Assembly (NCBI GenBank): GCA_937889225.1 | Contig: CALAST010000016.1 | Span: 1-53,708, forward strand | Length of the DNA stretch: 53,708 nt | Source: an uncultured Lachnobacterium sp. | GTDB lineage: Bacteria; Bacillota; Clostridia; Lachnospirales; Lachnospiraceae | Direction: 5' to 3' | Part shown: piece by piece, positions 8,315-17,989 of the stretch | Numbering within the stretch: the first letter of the stretch is position 1 | Layout: every line of letters begins with the position of its first letter | The notes under the pieces: generated by a model | What the model saw: the letters and a program-made list of their open reading frames with translations, nothing else | The model's database searches: none | What the model was told of the DNA's origin: nothing | Position numbers and translations under genes: made by a program

Positions 8315-8509
8315 TACAAAAATTGTAAATGAAAATCCTGCCATCGGCAGAAGTTGGGACGAAGTAGAGCAGGAACTTTTCACCCCGGAAGAAATAGCAG
8401 AAAGCGATTTAAGGGTGGCACTACCAATCCACAGATTAATACTCTTTTAAAAGTATTAGTCCCATTGGGAAAGACGCTTGCTATTGTACCATTAGACACC
8501 ACAAAATGA
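8307..8509 (+). pseudogene. higA: HigA-type antitoxin, helix-turn-helix deleted
   Basis: The ATG at 8307 begins MTNTKIVNENPAIGRSWDEV and continues through FTPEEIAESDLRVAL, the N-terminus of an XRE/HigA antitoxin. The frame then breaks and the normal C-terminus TNPQINTLLKVLVPLGKTLA and VPLDTTK follows in a different frame to the TGA at 8507. The roughly 35-residue DNA-binding core between them is absent, with the junction near 8421. The product would be a truncated peptide unable to bind the operator. Assignment rests on recognising family ends, so it should be confirmed by alignment. Confidence 0.78.
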
Positions 8510-8538
8510 CCTAAATTATATCAATAACCAATAAAAGA

Positions 8539-8573
8539 GCCGTGCAACCCTTTTCTTTACTGGGTCGCACGGC
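8539..8573. terminator. Bidirectional terminator after hpf
   Basis: GCCGTGCAACCC (8539-8550) pairs with GGGTCGCACGGC (8562-8573), one mismatch. Minus-strand T-run CTCTTTTATT. It ends hpf and any readthrough from the higBA relic. Confidence 0.8.
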
Positions 8574-8583
8574 TTTATTGGTA

Positions 8584-9114
8584 TTATTCCGGTTCAATTA
8601 TGCCATATGTACTTCCTTTTCTCTTATACACAACATTTACTGCATCTGTTTCCGCATTTACGAATACAAAGAAATCATGTCCCAACAATTCCATTTGAAT
8701 ACATGCATCTTCCGGATACATTGGTTTTAAATCATAGCGTTTGGTTCGCACAATTTTTACTTCTTCATCATCTTCGTCTATGGTTTCATCCATATATTCC
8801 GCTTTGAAGTTTGCTGCTGCATTTAATTTTTTAGATACAATCTTCGTTCTATATTTGAGTAACTGTTTTTCAATCGCTTCCTGTGCCAAATCAATGGAAA
8901 CATACATATCGCTGCTTTCCTGTTCGGAACGAATCATATGTCCTTTGGTTGGAATCGTCACTTCTATTTTCTGACGTTCCTTTTCCACGCTCATCGTTAC
9001 ATATACGTCGGTATCTGGTTTAAAGTATTTTTCCAGTTTTCCTAATTTTTCCTCTACTGCATTTTTCAGTCCCTGTGTCAATTCGATATTTCTTCCGCTA
9101 ATAGTAATCCTCAT
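8584..9114 (-). CDS. hpf: Ribosome hibernation promoting factor, long form
   Basis: A 176-residue cytoplasmic protein. The N-terminal domain (about 1-100, MRITISGRNIELTQGLKNAV...) is the S30AE/YfiA fold that sits in the 30S A and P sites. A linker with DETIDEDDEEV follows, then the C-terminal dimerisation domain (about 120-176, RYDLKPMYPEDACIQMELLGHDFFVFVNAE). This long form joins two 70S ribosomes into 100S dimers in stationary phase. The start follows AAAGGGG. Monocistronic with its own terminator. Confidence 0.95.
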   Translation of the reverse strand: MRITISGRNIELTQGLKNAVEEKLGKLEKYFKPDTDVYVTMSVEKERQKIEVTIPTKGHMIRSEQESSDMYVSIDLAQEAIEKQLLKYRTKIVSKKLNAAANFKAEYMDETIDEDDEEVKIVRTKRYDLKPMYPEDACIQMELLGHDFFVFVNAETDAVNVVYKRKGSTYGIIEPE

Positions 9115-9290
9115 GCTGTCAACCCCTTTGCAGTTTATTTAATAAAGCAGGTTTTTATTCGCTTTATCATGCCTCTATTATAATACATCAACCACCCATT
9201 CGTAAAGTTTTTTCTTACAATTTTATATTTTTTTTAAAATTAACAGATAATTTTTATATTATCGTTTTATTATCGACACATTTCAACTAA

Positions 9291-11303
9291 CTATTCACTC
9301 ACCATTTCTTCCAACTGCACACACAATTCTTCCCAGGCTTCCATATCTTCCATAATTGCCTCTTCCATTGCATCAATTTCATTTTGGATTTCTGTCAGCT
9401 TGGAGTAACTGGATTGATACTGTGGATTTAAAAGCTCTGCCTTTAAGGCTTCTAATTTTTCTTCTTTTACAGCAAGTTCTTCTTCTGCCTTTTTTATCTT
9501 CTTTTCAATCTTAGAGCGTTCTTTTCCCGGATTATAATATGTTTTTTTACCGTTTATTTGTTCCGCATTTTTGGAATTACTTTGATTTCCTGATACATCT
9601 TGCATATTGCCGGATGCAGAGTTAAGTCCACCGCCTTTATTGCTGATAAGCCCGCCTAAATCCATGGTCTTTTTGTAACCGTTTTCTGCAAGCTCTGCTT
9701 CACGGTCTAATTTCTCCTGATATTCTTCATAACCAAAACGATATAAGTTTGTCGTGCCATCTTCAAATACAAGAAGTTGTGTTGCTACCTGTTTTACAAA
9801 ATAACGGTCATGTGATACGAAAATCAATGTGCCTTTAAAGTCTTTCAACATGGTTTCTAAGGTTTCTTTTCCTATAATATCCATGTGATTGGTCGGCTCG
9901 TCCAAAATCAGTACATTTGGTTTGCGTTTTAAGATTTTACAGAGGGCAAGACGCACTTTTTCCCCACCGGAAAGCATACTGATATTTTTAAATACATCTT
10001 CGCCTGTAAACAGGAATGCACCTAACGCATTTCGCACTTCCGTTTCAGTTAATGTCGGAAATTCATCCCAGTAATCATCCAGTACCGTTTTATTGCTTTG
10101 GTACATTGCCATTTGCTGGTCAAAGTAGCCAATCTGCACATTGACACCATATTTATATTCCCCGGAAATGGCAGGAAGTTTTTCCACAATCGTCTTCAAT
10201 AATGTGGATTTTCCTAACCCATTTCCACCTAAAATCCCCAGTTTTTCCCCTTTTTTCAGCTCAAATGTAACCGTAGAAAGCGGAACATCGTAGCCGATTT
10301 CCAAATTTTGTACGGAAAGCACATCATTTCCGGTTTCCACTTTTGGTTGGAAATTTGCATGGAATGTCTTATTATCATAGCGATCCGGTGCTTCGATAAT
10401 TTCCATATGCTCAATTGCCTTTTGTTTGGAACGAGCCATGGACACTTTCGTTGGGTGTCCTTTAAAACGGTCTACCATTCGTTGCAAACGTTCAATTTCT
10501 TTTTGTTGTGCAAGATGGTCTTTTAATTGCTTCTCATAATTTTCTTTTTTGCGAATCATAAATTTGGTGTAATTGCCAGGATAGCGTTTTGCCGTTCCGT
10601 ATTCAATCTCATATACAACATCCACAATATTATCCAAAAACATACGGTCATGCGACACCAAAACAACGGCTTTTGGATAATTTTTCAAATACCCTTCCAA
10701 CCATTCAATTGTTGTAATATCCAAATGGTTGGTCGGCTCGTCCAATAATAAAATATCAGGCTTGCTTAAAAGCAGCTTAATAAACGCAATTTTTGTCTGC
10801 TGTCCACCGGAAAAGTCGCGAAGCGTTTTTTTTCGTTCTTCCTCAGAAAATCCAAACTTACGAATCAGCACTTCATATTCCTTTTCAAAATAGTAACCGC
10901 CTGCTTCACGAAATTTTTCTTCTAATGTCGTGTACGCTTTTACTTTTTCATCGGAATGGTCATGGTTTAATGCTTCTGCTGCTTCTTCCACCTGCTTTTT
11001 CATCGCAATCATTGGAGCAAAGACTTTGCGAATTTCTTTTTCTAATGTGATATTTGGGTCATCAAACGCAATCTGCTTTAAATAGCCAATCTGCGGTTTC
11101 CCCGTCATTGCAATCGAAGCATCTTCGCCATCTTCCTGATATAAATCCACTTCACCGGAAATCAACTTTAAAAGCGTTGTCTTCCCACAGCCATTTCTGC
11201 CAACAACTGCAATCTTTTCTGTATTTCGAATTTCAAAATAAATATCATGCAAAATAACGTCATCGCCAAATACGACTGCGCCATTTGAAATCTGATATAG
11301 CAT
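9291..11303 (-). CDS. ABC-F ATPase (Uup/EttA-like)
   Basis: About 670 residues with two ATP-binding cassettes and no membrane segment, so a ribosome-associated ABC-F protein rather than a transporter. Cassette 1 has GRNGCGKTT, FSGGQQTK and LLLDEPTNHLD. Cassette 2 has GGNGLGKST, LSGGEKVR and LILDEPTNHMD. Between them is a charged linker with FKGHPTKVSMARSKQKAIE. The C-terminus (about 590-670) is a coiled coil (KIEKKIKKAEEELAVKEEK). The ATG at 11303 follows AGGAGG; the longer frame begins at a TTG without a ribosome site. Role in translation or antibiotic protection is not settled by sequence. Confidence 0.9.
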   Translation of the reverse strand: MLYQISNGAVVFGDDVILHDIYFEIRNTEKIAVVGRNGCGKTTLLKLISGEVDLYQEDGEDASIAMTGKPQIGYLKQIAFDDPNITLEKEIRKVFAPMIAMKKQVEEAAEALNHDHSDEKVKAYTTLEEKFREAGGYYFEKEYEVLIRKFGFSEEERKKTLRDFSGGQQTKIAFIKLLLSKPDILLLDEPTNHLDITTIEWLEGYLKNYPKAVVLVSHDRMFLDNIVDVVYEIEYGTAKRYPGNYTKFMIRKKENYEKQLKDHLAQQKEIERLQRMVDRFKGHPTKVSMARSKQKAIEHMEIIEAPDRYDNKTFHANFQPKVETGNDVLSVQNLEIGYDVPLSTVTFELKKGEKLGILGGNGLGKSTLLKTIVEKLPAISGEYKYGVNVQIGYFDQQMAMYQSNKTVLDDYWDEFPTLTETEVRNALGAFLFTGEDVFKNISMLSGGEKVRLALCKILKRKPNVLILDEPTNHMDIIGKETLETMLKDFKGTLIFVSHDRYFVKQVATQLLVFEDGTTNLYRFGYEEYQEKLDREAELAENGYKKTMDLGGLISNKGGGLNSASGNMQDVSGNQSNSKNAEQINGKKTYYNPGKERSKIEKKIKKAEEELAVKEEKLEALKAELLNPQYQSSYSKLTEIQNEIDAMEEAIMEDMEAWEELCVQLEEMVSE

Positions 11304-11447
11304 AATCCTCCTGTCTAGCCCTATCAAAAATATAGAAAAATAACTATAATTTTATTGGTAATATTGCCACTCTCATTTATTTTTAATAGAGCATTCAACT
11401 ATTCTAAAACGCTTTATCCCATTAACAAAGCTAATTTCATTTCTTAC

Positions 11448-12752
11448 TTAAACCATACCTAATAAATAATTAATAAACTGCTGCGCCGTTCTTCCTGAAA
11501 TGCCTCCATGGCTCAATTCCCACTTATTTGCTTCTGCACGCAATTGTTCATCTGATATGGTAATTCCATTTTTACGTGCCAAACCGATAACAATGTCGAA
11601 ATATTCTCTTTGACTTGGTTTGCTAAAGCTGATGGTAACACCAAATCTATGTACAAGGGAAAGTTTTTCTTCCATTGTGTCAGAATGGTGCTTATCATTG
11701 GAAGTATCCATGTCATTTCTGTCATTCCATGTTTCTTTGATTAAATGACGGCGGTTGGATGTTGCGTAAATTAAAATATTATCCGGTTTTGTTTCCACAC
11801 CACCTTCGATTACTGCCTTTAAGTATTTATATTCAATTTCAAATTCTTCGAAAGATAAGTCATCCATATAGATGATAAACTTATAATTGCGGTTTTTAAT
11901 CTCAGAAATGATTTTGGATAAATACTTAAACTGATGTTTATAAATTTCAATCATACGAAGACCATCGCCATAATACTGGTTGACAATCGCCTTAATGCTT
12001 GTGGATTTACCTGTACCGCTATCACCAAACAGCAATGCATTGTTGGCTTTTTTACCATTTACAAAGGCTTCCGTATTATCTGTCAATTTCTTTTTCTGGA
12101 TATCATAACCAATTAAATCATCTAAACATACGGCATCCATATTGTTGATTGGTTTTAGTATAATTTCTCCTTCGCCCTTTTCTTCAATACGGAATGCTTT
12201 GTTCATGCCGAACATTCCAACTCCATACTCTTTATAAAAACCTGTCATGACATCAAAAAACTCTTTTTCATCTTTTGTTGCTGCCAGTTTTTTACTAAGT
12301 GCCTGTACTTTTTCGCTGACATTTTTGTTATACATCAAGTCTTTTTTTACAATCGCTTTATAATTGGTTAACTGGGAAAAACAGCTTAATCCTAACTCTT
12401 TTTCGATTGCAGAAAAGTCATAATCAAACAATGCTTTGAAAATGCGGAAATCATTTTCCACAAATACATTTACGCTGCCTTCTCCCGCACCTTCTTTTTC
12501 ACAGGTAATACTGAATGGGTTTTCATTCATCATTAAATAAAAAGTCAAATAATTCTGCCACAAATTTTCATCAAAACCATAGTCTGTCGCCACCTTTAAC
12601 AGACGTTTTACCTGCGTATGAATTGCACGTACCAATTCCATTTTTTCATAATTGCCTTTTTCATAACGGGCAAAAATTTCTCCCATTTGATAAAGAATTT
12701 CATCTTCTTTCATATCTCCATACATAAGGAGTTGTGCTACTTCGTTATACAT
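11448..12752 (-). CDS. DUF815-family AAA+ ATPase
   Basis: About 434 residues. The N-terminal half is helical with no recognised motif. The C-terminal half is an AAA+ domain of the DUF815 type with Walker A GDSGTGKSTS, Walker B-like FIIYMDDLSFEE, and the conserved ATSNRRHLIKETWNDRND and RFGVTISFSKPSQ segments. The ATG at 12752 follows GGAGAAAG; the open frame upstream starts only at a TTG. Probably cytoplasmic. The cellular role of the family is unknown. It is a single gene, not obviously in an operon. Confidence 0.88.
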   Translation of the reverse strand: MYNEVAQLLMYGDMKEDEILYQMGEIFARYEKGNYEKMELVRAIHTQVKRLLKVATDYGFDENLWQNYLTFYLMMNENPFSITCEKEGAGEGSVNVFVENDFRIFKALFDYDFSAIEKELGLSCFSQLTNYKAIVKKDLMYNKNVSEKVQALSKKLAATKDEKEFFDVMTGFYKEYGVGMFGMNKAFRIEEKGEGEIILKPINNMDAVCLDDLIGYDIQKKKLTDNTEAFVNGKKANNALLFGDSGTGKSTSIKAIVNQYYGDGLRMIEIYKHQFKYLSKIISEIKNRNYKFIIYMDDLSFEEFEIEYKYLKAVIEGGVETKPDNILIYATSNRRHLIKETWNDRNDMDTSNDKHHSDTMEEKLSLVHRFGVTISFSKPSQREYFDIVIGLARKNGITISDEQLRAEANKWELSHGGISGRTAQQFINYLLGMV

Positions 12753-13034
12753 AATCTTTCTCCAATCTTTTATTAATTCAATTATCAATAATCCATTCCA
12801 GCATTATAGAAAAATTCTTTGGGATACGGATATCTTCCATACATCCCCTTTTTCTAAAAAGGAGATACATAACAATACTTTCTCCCACTATCTCTTATTT
12901 TTCAAAAAAATGCAAGCAATTCAACAAAAAAATAGCATAGAACATATATTTTCTGTATCTGTGCCCATTTTGGCTGGTAAATCCGTAAAAAACAATGCAC
13001 AAAATTTTTTCATATATGAATGCCTATTTTATTG

Positions 13035-14354
13035 CTAGAAAATTACGGTTACTTTTGTGCCTTTCCCCACTTCACTTTCCAAAAAAATTTCTGCTTTATG
13101 AATTGCCACAACATGTTTCACAATGGCAAGACCAAGCCCCGTTCCACCGGTTGCTTTGGAACGACTCTTATCCACACGATAAAAACGCTCAAATACTCTT
13201 TCCTGATGTTTTTTGGGGATTCCAATTCCATTATCTTCTACAATCAGATGGGGCTTTCCTCCTATCGTTTCCACAGTCAGAATCACCGTTCCGCCAACAT
13301 TATTATAGCGGATTGCATTTTCACATAAATTATCAATCAACTCACCTAACATATCACGATTACCTCGAATGATACACTTACTTCCGGATAAAGTAAAGGA
13401 AATTCCTCTTCTGGATGCATTTATTCTAAGATTTTTTGCACATTCTGATGCCAATGCATACAAATCCACACGTTCCGTCTGCTCTAAATAATCCGTGTTA
13501 TCCAATTCCGACAAGCGAATAATCTCATTAATCAGCCGTAAAAGTCTATCGGAATTCTTACGAATTTCACCTGCAAATTTTATCTGCTGTTCTTCATTTA
13601 CCATCTGATTTTCAATTAATTCTGCATATCCTGCAATTGCTGTCAAAGGTGTTTTCAATTCATGTGTTACATTTGCAGTAAAATCCTGCCTCATTTTCGC
13701 TGCTTTTAAAATATTTTCATGCTGTTTTTGAATTGTCTGCACAAATGGTATCAATTCTTTATAAACATTCTCTTGCTGCGATTCCTCAGATGAATGTTCA
13801 ATCCGGTCTGTCAATGCCTTAATCGGATAAAGCAACGTTTTCGTTAAATAATCAGCTAAAATCACACATAACCCGATTACCAACCCCACAATCAACAGCA
13901 ACATCGGAAGTGGTGTCAGAAAAATACTTATTGCACTATTGGCATTGCGTGAAACACGCACCACGCTTCCATCTTCCATGCGAAGTGCATAGTAATACGT
14001 ATTCATTTCCAGAGTATCTGAATTACGGATACTTTCCCCTTCTCCAAGTTCCATCGCTTCCATAATTTCAGGACGGTCTGCATGGTTTTCCATATTTTTG
14101 GCATCCGTGCGATTGTCATATAATACCACACCGTTTGCATCTACCCATGTAATACGCACTTCCATTGTTTCAAAATCAAGTTTTTTTTCCGTTTCCAGTA
14201 TATCGGAATCCACCAATATCTCTGCCAAAACATGCAAATCATTTTTCACCTGTTTTTGAAAGAGCTGATAGTAAATACTAGCCACACCAACCAGAGTGAC
14301 TAATATTGCAAATAGTGCAATTCCAATTAATCGGATGTTAATTTTTCTTTTCAT
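13035..14354 (-). CDS. phoR: Phosphate sensor histidine kinase
   Basis: A 439-residue membrane kinase with transmembrane helices at about 8-30 and 147-168, an extracellular domain of about 115 residues, a HAMP-like linker, then the H-box FTANVTHELKTPLTAIAGY with phospho-acceptor H231, and the ATPase with N, G1 (VEDNGIGIP), F (ERFYRVD) and G2 (GGTGLGLAIV) boxes. It lies downstream of a PhoP/PhoB regulator and the pst operon, so it most likely senses phosphate limitation with PstSCAB-PhoU. It is separated from phoP by 215 bp with two hairpins, which could lower its expression. Confidence 0.9.
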   Translation of the reverse strand: MKRKINIRLIGIALFAILVTLVGVASIYYQLFQKQVKNDLHVLAEILVDSDILETEKKLDFETMEVRITWVDANGVVLYDNRTDAKNMENHADRPEIMEAMELGEGESIRNSDTLEMNTYYYALRMEDGSVVRVSRNANSAISIFLTPLPMLLLIVGLVIGLCVILADYLTKTLLYPIKALTDRIEHSSEESQQENVYKELIPFVQTIQKQHENILKAAKMRQDFTANVTHELKTPLTAIAGYAELIENQMVNEEQQIKFAGEIRKNSDRLLRLINEIIRLSELDNTDYLEQTERVDLYALASECAKNLRINASRRGISFTLSGSKCIIRGNRDMLGELIDNLCENAIRYNNVGGTVILTVETIGGKPHLIVEDNGIGIPKKHQERVFERFYRVDKSRSKATGGTGLGLAIVKHVVAIHKAEIFLESEVGKGTKVTVIF

Positions 14355-14455
14355 AATTCATAAAAACCTCTTTATTATTCATAACTAATAACACCAAGTA
14401 ACATCTGTAATAAAACACTTATGGATAGAAAATTCAATATTCTTTCGCTAAGTTT

Positions 14456-14543
14456 TCTACCCATAAAATTCCTTTTTGCTTTCTATGGGTAGATTGGTCA
14501 TATTATAAATTTACGCCCTCAGACAACAAATGTCTGAAGGCGT
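14456..14543 (-). other. Two hairpins between phoP and phoR
   Basis: Perfect arms at 14456-14465 and 14484-14493 (TCTACCCATA/TATGGGTAGA), and a second hairpin with arms 14513-14525 and 14531-14543. Neither is followed by a clear minus-strand T-run, so they look more like processing or stabilising structures than terminators. TATAAT-like sequence lies between them. Confidence 0.55.
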
Positions 14544-14569
14544 CTTAAATAGTGTTTCTTCTTATCTAA

Positions 14570-15238
14570 TTATTCAATTACATAACCCACATTTCGAACT
14601 GTTTTAATGCGACATCCCGCTTCTTTTAATTTTTTCCGAAGTGTCTTAATGTGCATATCCACCGTCCTTGACTCTCCTTCAAAATCCGTCCCCCAAACAT
14701 GCCGCATAATCACATCTCTGGAAAGAACCGTTCCTTGGTTTGTCATCAAAAGGCGAAGCAGTTCGTATTCTTTATAGGTTAATTCGATTACTTCTTCATT
14801 CACAAACACAGCACGGCGTTCGTGGTCAATCCGAAGTTCTTCTAATTGTAAAACTTTCACTTCTGCAGAAACAGTTCTGCGAAGCAACGCTTTGACACGC
14901 GTAATCAGTTCCATGACGGAAAACGGCTTTTTGATATAATCATCTGCCCCTTCGTCAAGTCCCCGAATCATATCCATTTCCTGTGTTTTTGCTGTTACCA
15001 TAATAACAGGAATTTTGCGTGTTGCTTCATGCAAACGAAGTTTCTTTACAATTTCGTAGCCGCTTTCATCCGGAAGCATCACATCTAAAATCACGAGGTC
15101 CGGAATGGTTTCTTCTAATTTTTTATAAAAATCCTTGGCATTTTCAAATGCCTTTACTTCATAATTGCTGTTTTTTAGAGCAATCTTTTCTATTTCACGA
15201 ATATCTGCATCATCTTCTACAATAAAAATGAACGCCAT
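14570..15238 (-). CDS. phoP: Phosphate response regulator, OmpR/PhoB family
   Basis: A 222-residue two-component regulator. The receiver domain (1-118) has the acidic pocket ED at 8-10, phospho-acceptor D52 (LVILDVMLP), and the conserved K in DDYIKKPF. The winged-helix domain (about 125-222) has ELTYKEYELLRLL and SRTVDMHIKTLRKKLKEAG. It lies 38 bp after the NptA gene and before the kinase gene, downstream of pst-phoU. It is the obvious candidate to bind the TTTACA repeats upstream of pstS. Called PhoP or PhoB depending on naming tradition. Confidence 0.92.
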   Translation of the reverse strand: MAFIFIVEDDADIREIEKIALKNSNYEVKAFENAKDFYKKLEETIPDLVILDVMLPDESGYEIVKKLRLHEATRKIPVIMVTAKTQEMDMIRGLDEGADDYIKKPFSVMELITRVKALLRRTVSAEVKVLQLEELRIDHERRAVFVNEEVIELTYKEYELLRLLMTNQGTVLSRDVIMRHVWGTDFEGESRTVDMHIKTLRKKLKEAGCRIKTVRNVGYVIE

Positions 15239-15276
15239 AATTTTCCGCCTTTTTTATAATACTGGTCTGTGATAGC

Positions 15277-17091
15277 TCATTTTACATTTGATATAACTAC
15301 ACAGTTTTCTTCTTCTTCAATAATATTATTTGGGAGTTTGTATTTATCACTCCATACACTAACCGCATTATTGTACCATTTTACATTCTGTGATTTTAAT
15401 TCTAATAAATAGCTGTGTGTTTCAAACTCGTCTATACCAACTTCAATCAAACATACTGCAATATTAGAACAATGGTCAGATATACGCTCAAAGTTTATTA
15501 AAAGCTCCTGCCAAATAAGTCCTACATCCATAGTACATTTACCTTTACGCAAACGTTTGATATGACGCTGTTTCATTTCTGCTACAAGGCTATTGATAAC
15601 CTGTTCTAATGGTTCTACCATTTTCGCTTCTTCCAAATCACCCGTTTTAAATATTTCCACAGCAGAACCTACAATTTCACGAATTGCACGTGCAAATATA
15701 TTAAATTCTTTTACTGCATTTTCTGAGAACTGATATCCTTTTCGGTTCATTTCTTTTGCAGATTCCGCCAAATTTACCGCATGGTCAGACATTCTTTCGA
15801 AATCGTTAATGGTATGAAGTAAAATAGAAAGCGTACGACTGTCTGCCTGTGACAAATCACGATTGCTTAATTTTACAAGGAATGACCCTAATGCATCTTG
15901 ATAACGGTCAACCATTTCTTCCATTTCAATGATTTTTTTCATATTTTCATCACTATAAGATGTCAGGTTGTCTATTGTCAGATAAACCGCATCTCTTGAT
16001 AATTCTGCCATTTTTACAGCTGTGTTTTTACAAAGCTCCATAGCAAAAGCCGGCTGGTCTAAGAAACGTTCATCTAAAATAGCAAACTCGTTCTTTTCTT
16101 CTGTTTCATCGCCTTTGTCTCGAATTGTAAGTGTTGCAAGTTTTACTAACACGTTTGCAAATGGGAACCAGCATACTGCACATGCAATATTAAATATACT
16201 ATGTACAATCGCAATACCGGTTGCATCTGCAGGACCATTTAAAAATCCAAACGGCATAACTGCATTGATTCCATAAAATACAATCATAAATACAATCGTA
16301 CCTATTAAGTTAAAATACAAATGTACCATAGATGTACGTTTTGCATTTTTTGTTGCACCAAAAGAGGACATGATTGCTGTTACACAAGTACCAATATTTT
16401 GTCCCATGATAATCGGGATTGCCGCCCCAAAATTAATCGCACCGGTTGCACAAAGTGCCTGTAAAATACCAACGGATGCAGAAGAACTTTGAATAACTGC
16501 TGTTAAAACCGCACCTGCAAGCATGCCTAAAATTGGATTGGAAAACTGTGTCAGAATACTTGTAAACTGTTCATTGCTGCGAAGCGGTTTTACTGCATCA
16601 CTCATGGTATCCATACCCGTCATTAAGATGGCAAAACCAACTAAAATATTACCTACATCTGTCTTTTTGCTGCTTTCTTTATCGGTCATAATCAAAATAA
16701 TACCGATTACGGCAAGAATTGGAGAAAATGAGGTCGGCTTCAACATTTGCATAAAGAAGCTGGAACCCTCTACTTCTACAAGAGACAACAGCCATGAAGT
16801 CATGGTCGTACCAATATTAGCACCCATAATAATTCCAACTGCCTGCTGCAGTTTCATAATACCGGAATTAACAAAACCAACTACCATAACCGTAGTTGCA
16901 GAAGATGACTGGATAATGGCTGTTACACCAGCACCCAATAATACCGCCATCAAACGGTTAGACGTAAGTCTCTCCAAGATACTTTCCAGTTTTCCACCGG
17001 ATACTTTGGATAAGCCATCGCCCATCGCATTCATTCCGTACAGGAACAGAGCAAGCCCCCCCACCATTGTCAACACACTAAATATGTCCAT
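15277..17091 (-). CDS. Na/phosphate cotransporter family protein with PhoU domain
   Basis: About 604 residues. The N-terminal membrane part carries two inverted repeats with the QSSSATT signature (VTAIIQSSSATTVMVVG) and its partner (LTAVIQSSSASVGILQA), plus GANIGTT and GQNIGTC, characteristic of NptA/SLC34-like carriers. The C-terminal 200 residues are two PhoU-like helical repeats (about 355-560). The ATG at 17091 follows AAGGAG at seven bases; the upstream ATG at 17109 overlaps that site. Placed between phoU and phoP, it probably moves phosphate, but export or uptake is not evident. Confidence 0.88.
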   Translation of the reverse strand: MDIFSVLTMVGGLALFLYGMNAMGDGLSKVSGGKLESILERLTSNRLMAVLLGAGVTAIIQSSSATTVMVVGFVNSGIMKLQQAVGIIMGANIGTTMTSWLLSLVEVEGSSFFMQMLKPTSFSPILAVIGIILIMTDKESSKKTDVGNILVGFAILMTGMDTMSDAVKPLRSNEQFTSILTQFSNPILGMLAGAVLTAVIQSSSASVGILQALCATGAINFGAAIPIIMGQNIGTCVTAIMSSFGATKNAKRTSMVHLYFNLIGTIVFMIVFYGINAVMPFGFLNGPADATGIAIVHSIFNIACAVCWFPFANVLVKLATLTIRDKGDETEEKNEFAILDERFLDQPAFAMELCKNTAVKMAELSRDAVYLTIDNLTSYSDENMKKIIEMEEMVDRYQDALGSFLVKLSNRDLSQADSRTLSILLHTINDFERMSDHAVNLAESAKEMNRKGYQFSENAVKEFNIFARAIREIVGSAVEIFKTGDLEEAKMVEPLEQVINSLVAEMKQRHIKRLRKGKCTMDVGLIWQELLINFERISDHCSNIAVCLIEVGIDEFETHSYLLELKSQNVKWYNNAVSVWSDKYKLPNNIIEEEENCVVISNVK

Positions 17092-17344
17092 ATTCAGACT
17101 CCTTTTCATACGTTTTTTCTTTACTAAAATTTAGTTCGTATGAAGCCATTATTACATAAATTTTTCATTTTGTAAACTTCTCGTGCTCTGATTTTACATA
17201 TTTTACACAGTTTTTACAATTCTATTCTATGTTTTTCGTCCAAATTGACCAATGTGAACTATCCTCTTTCGCTATTTCCTCGTAAACGCAGGCAGTTTTG
17301 CAGCTTTCCTACATAACCCTCCCTCCTAATGTGCCTCTTTTCCC

Positions 17345-17989
17345 TTATGCCTGCGGACGATTTTCTAATGAAAACAGGATATGCTCTGCAATATTTGTAG
17401 CATGGTCGCCGATTCTCTCAAAATATTTTGCCGCCATCAGCAAATCGGCTGCCTGTTCGCCATTATTTTTATCTTTATGAATCAATTCAATAAGTTCCTG
17501 CTTTGTTTCTGCAAACAACGCATCTACAATATCATCATGTGCAATGACCTTTTTTGCTTTCTCCATATCCTTATCCATAAATGCTTCCATTCCGGTAATC
17601 AGCATATACATGGTTTCAGATGCCATTTTGCTGATATGTTCAAGGTTTTTAATATACGGCTGGTTGGCAAGCATAATGGTAATTTCTGAAATATCCGCAG
17701 CATGGTCACCGATTCGTTCCATATCTGTTACCATGCGAAGTGCTGCTGAAATCGTTCGAAGGTCGGAAGCTACCGGCTGTTGCTGCATTAATAATGTAAA
17801 GCACATATTTTCAATGTGTTTTTGCTGTCTGTCTACTTCCTTATCACCATCCATGACTTTTTGTGCCAACTCAATATCCTGTTTTAAAAGTGCACCAATT
17901 GCCTTTTGAATCGCACTCTGTACCTGATTTGCCATCTCCATAAGTGCATCATTCAAGTCGTTAAGCTGCTCGTTGAATCGTCTTCTCAT
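17345..17989 (-). CDS. phoU: Phosphate signalling regulator PhoU
   Basis: A 214-residue all-helical cytoplasmic protein with two PhoU repeats, each carrying the metal-binding pattern (MVTDMERIGDHAADI and AAKYFERIGDHATNIAEHI). It links the Pst transporter to the sensor kinase and keeps the Pho response off under phosphate excess. The start overlaps the pstB stop by one base (TAATG), so the two are translationally coupled. A 253-bp gap follows before the NptA gene, containing distant complementary arms (CGCAGGCA/TGCCTGCG). Confidence 0.95.
   Translation of the reverse strand: MRRRFNEQLNDLNDALMEMANQVQSAIQKAIGALLKQDIELAQKVMDGDKEVDRQQKHIENMCFTLLMQQQPVASDLRTISAALRMVTDMERIGDHAADISEITIMLANQPYIKNLEHISKMASETMYMLITGMEAFMDKDMEKAKKVIAHDDIVDALFAETKQELIELIHKDKNNGEQAADLLMAAKYFERIGDHATNIAEHILFSLENRPQA

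Noticed and set aside
16523..17134. 203-codon plus-strand frame opposite the NptA-like gene
   Set aside because: Antisense shadow of a conserved membrane protein; no start signal.
17290..17330. Start-stop ATG-TAG after a strong AGGAGG on the minus strand in the phoU-NptA gap
   Set aside because: Intriguing as a minimal ORF, but too short to distinguish from chance without ribosome profiling.
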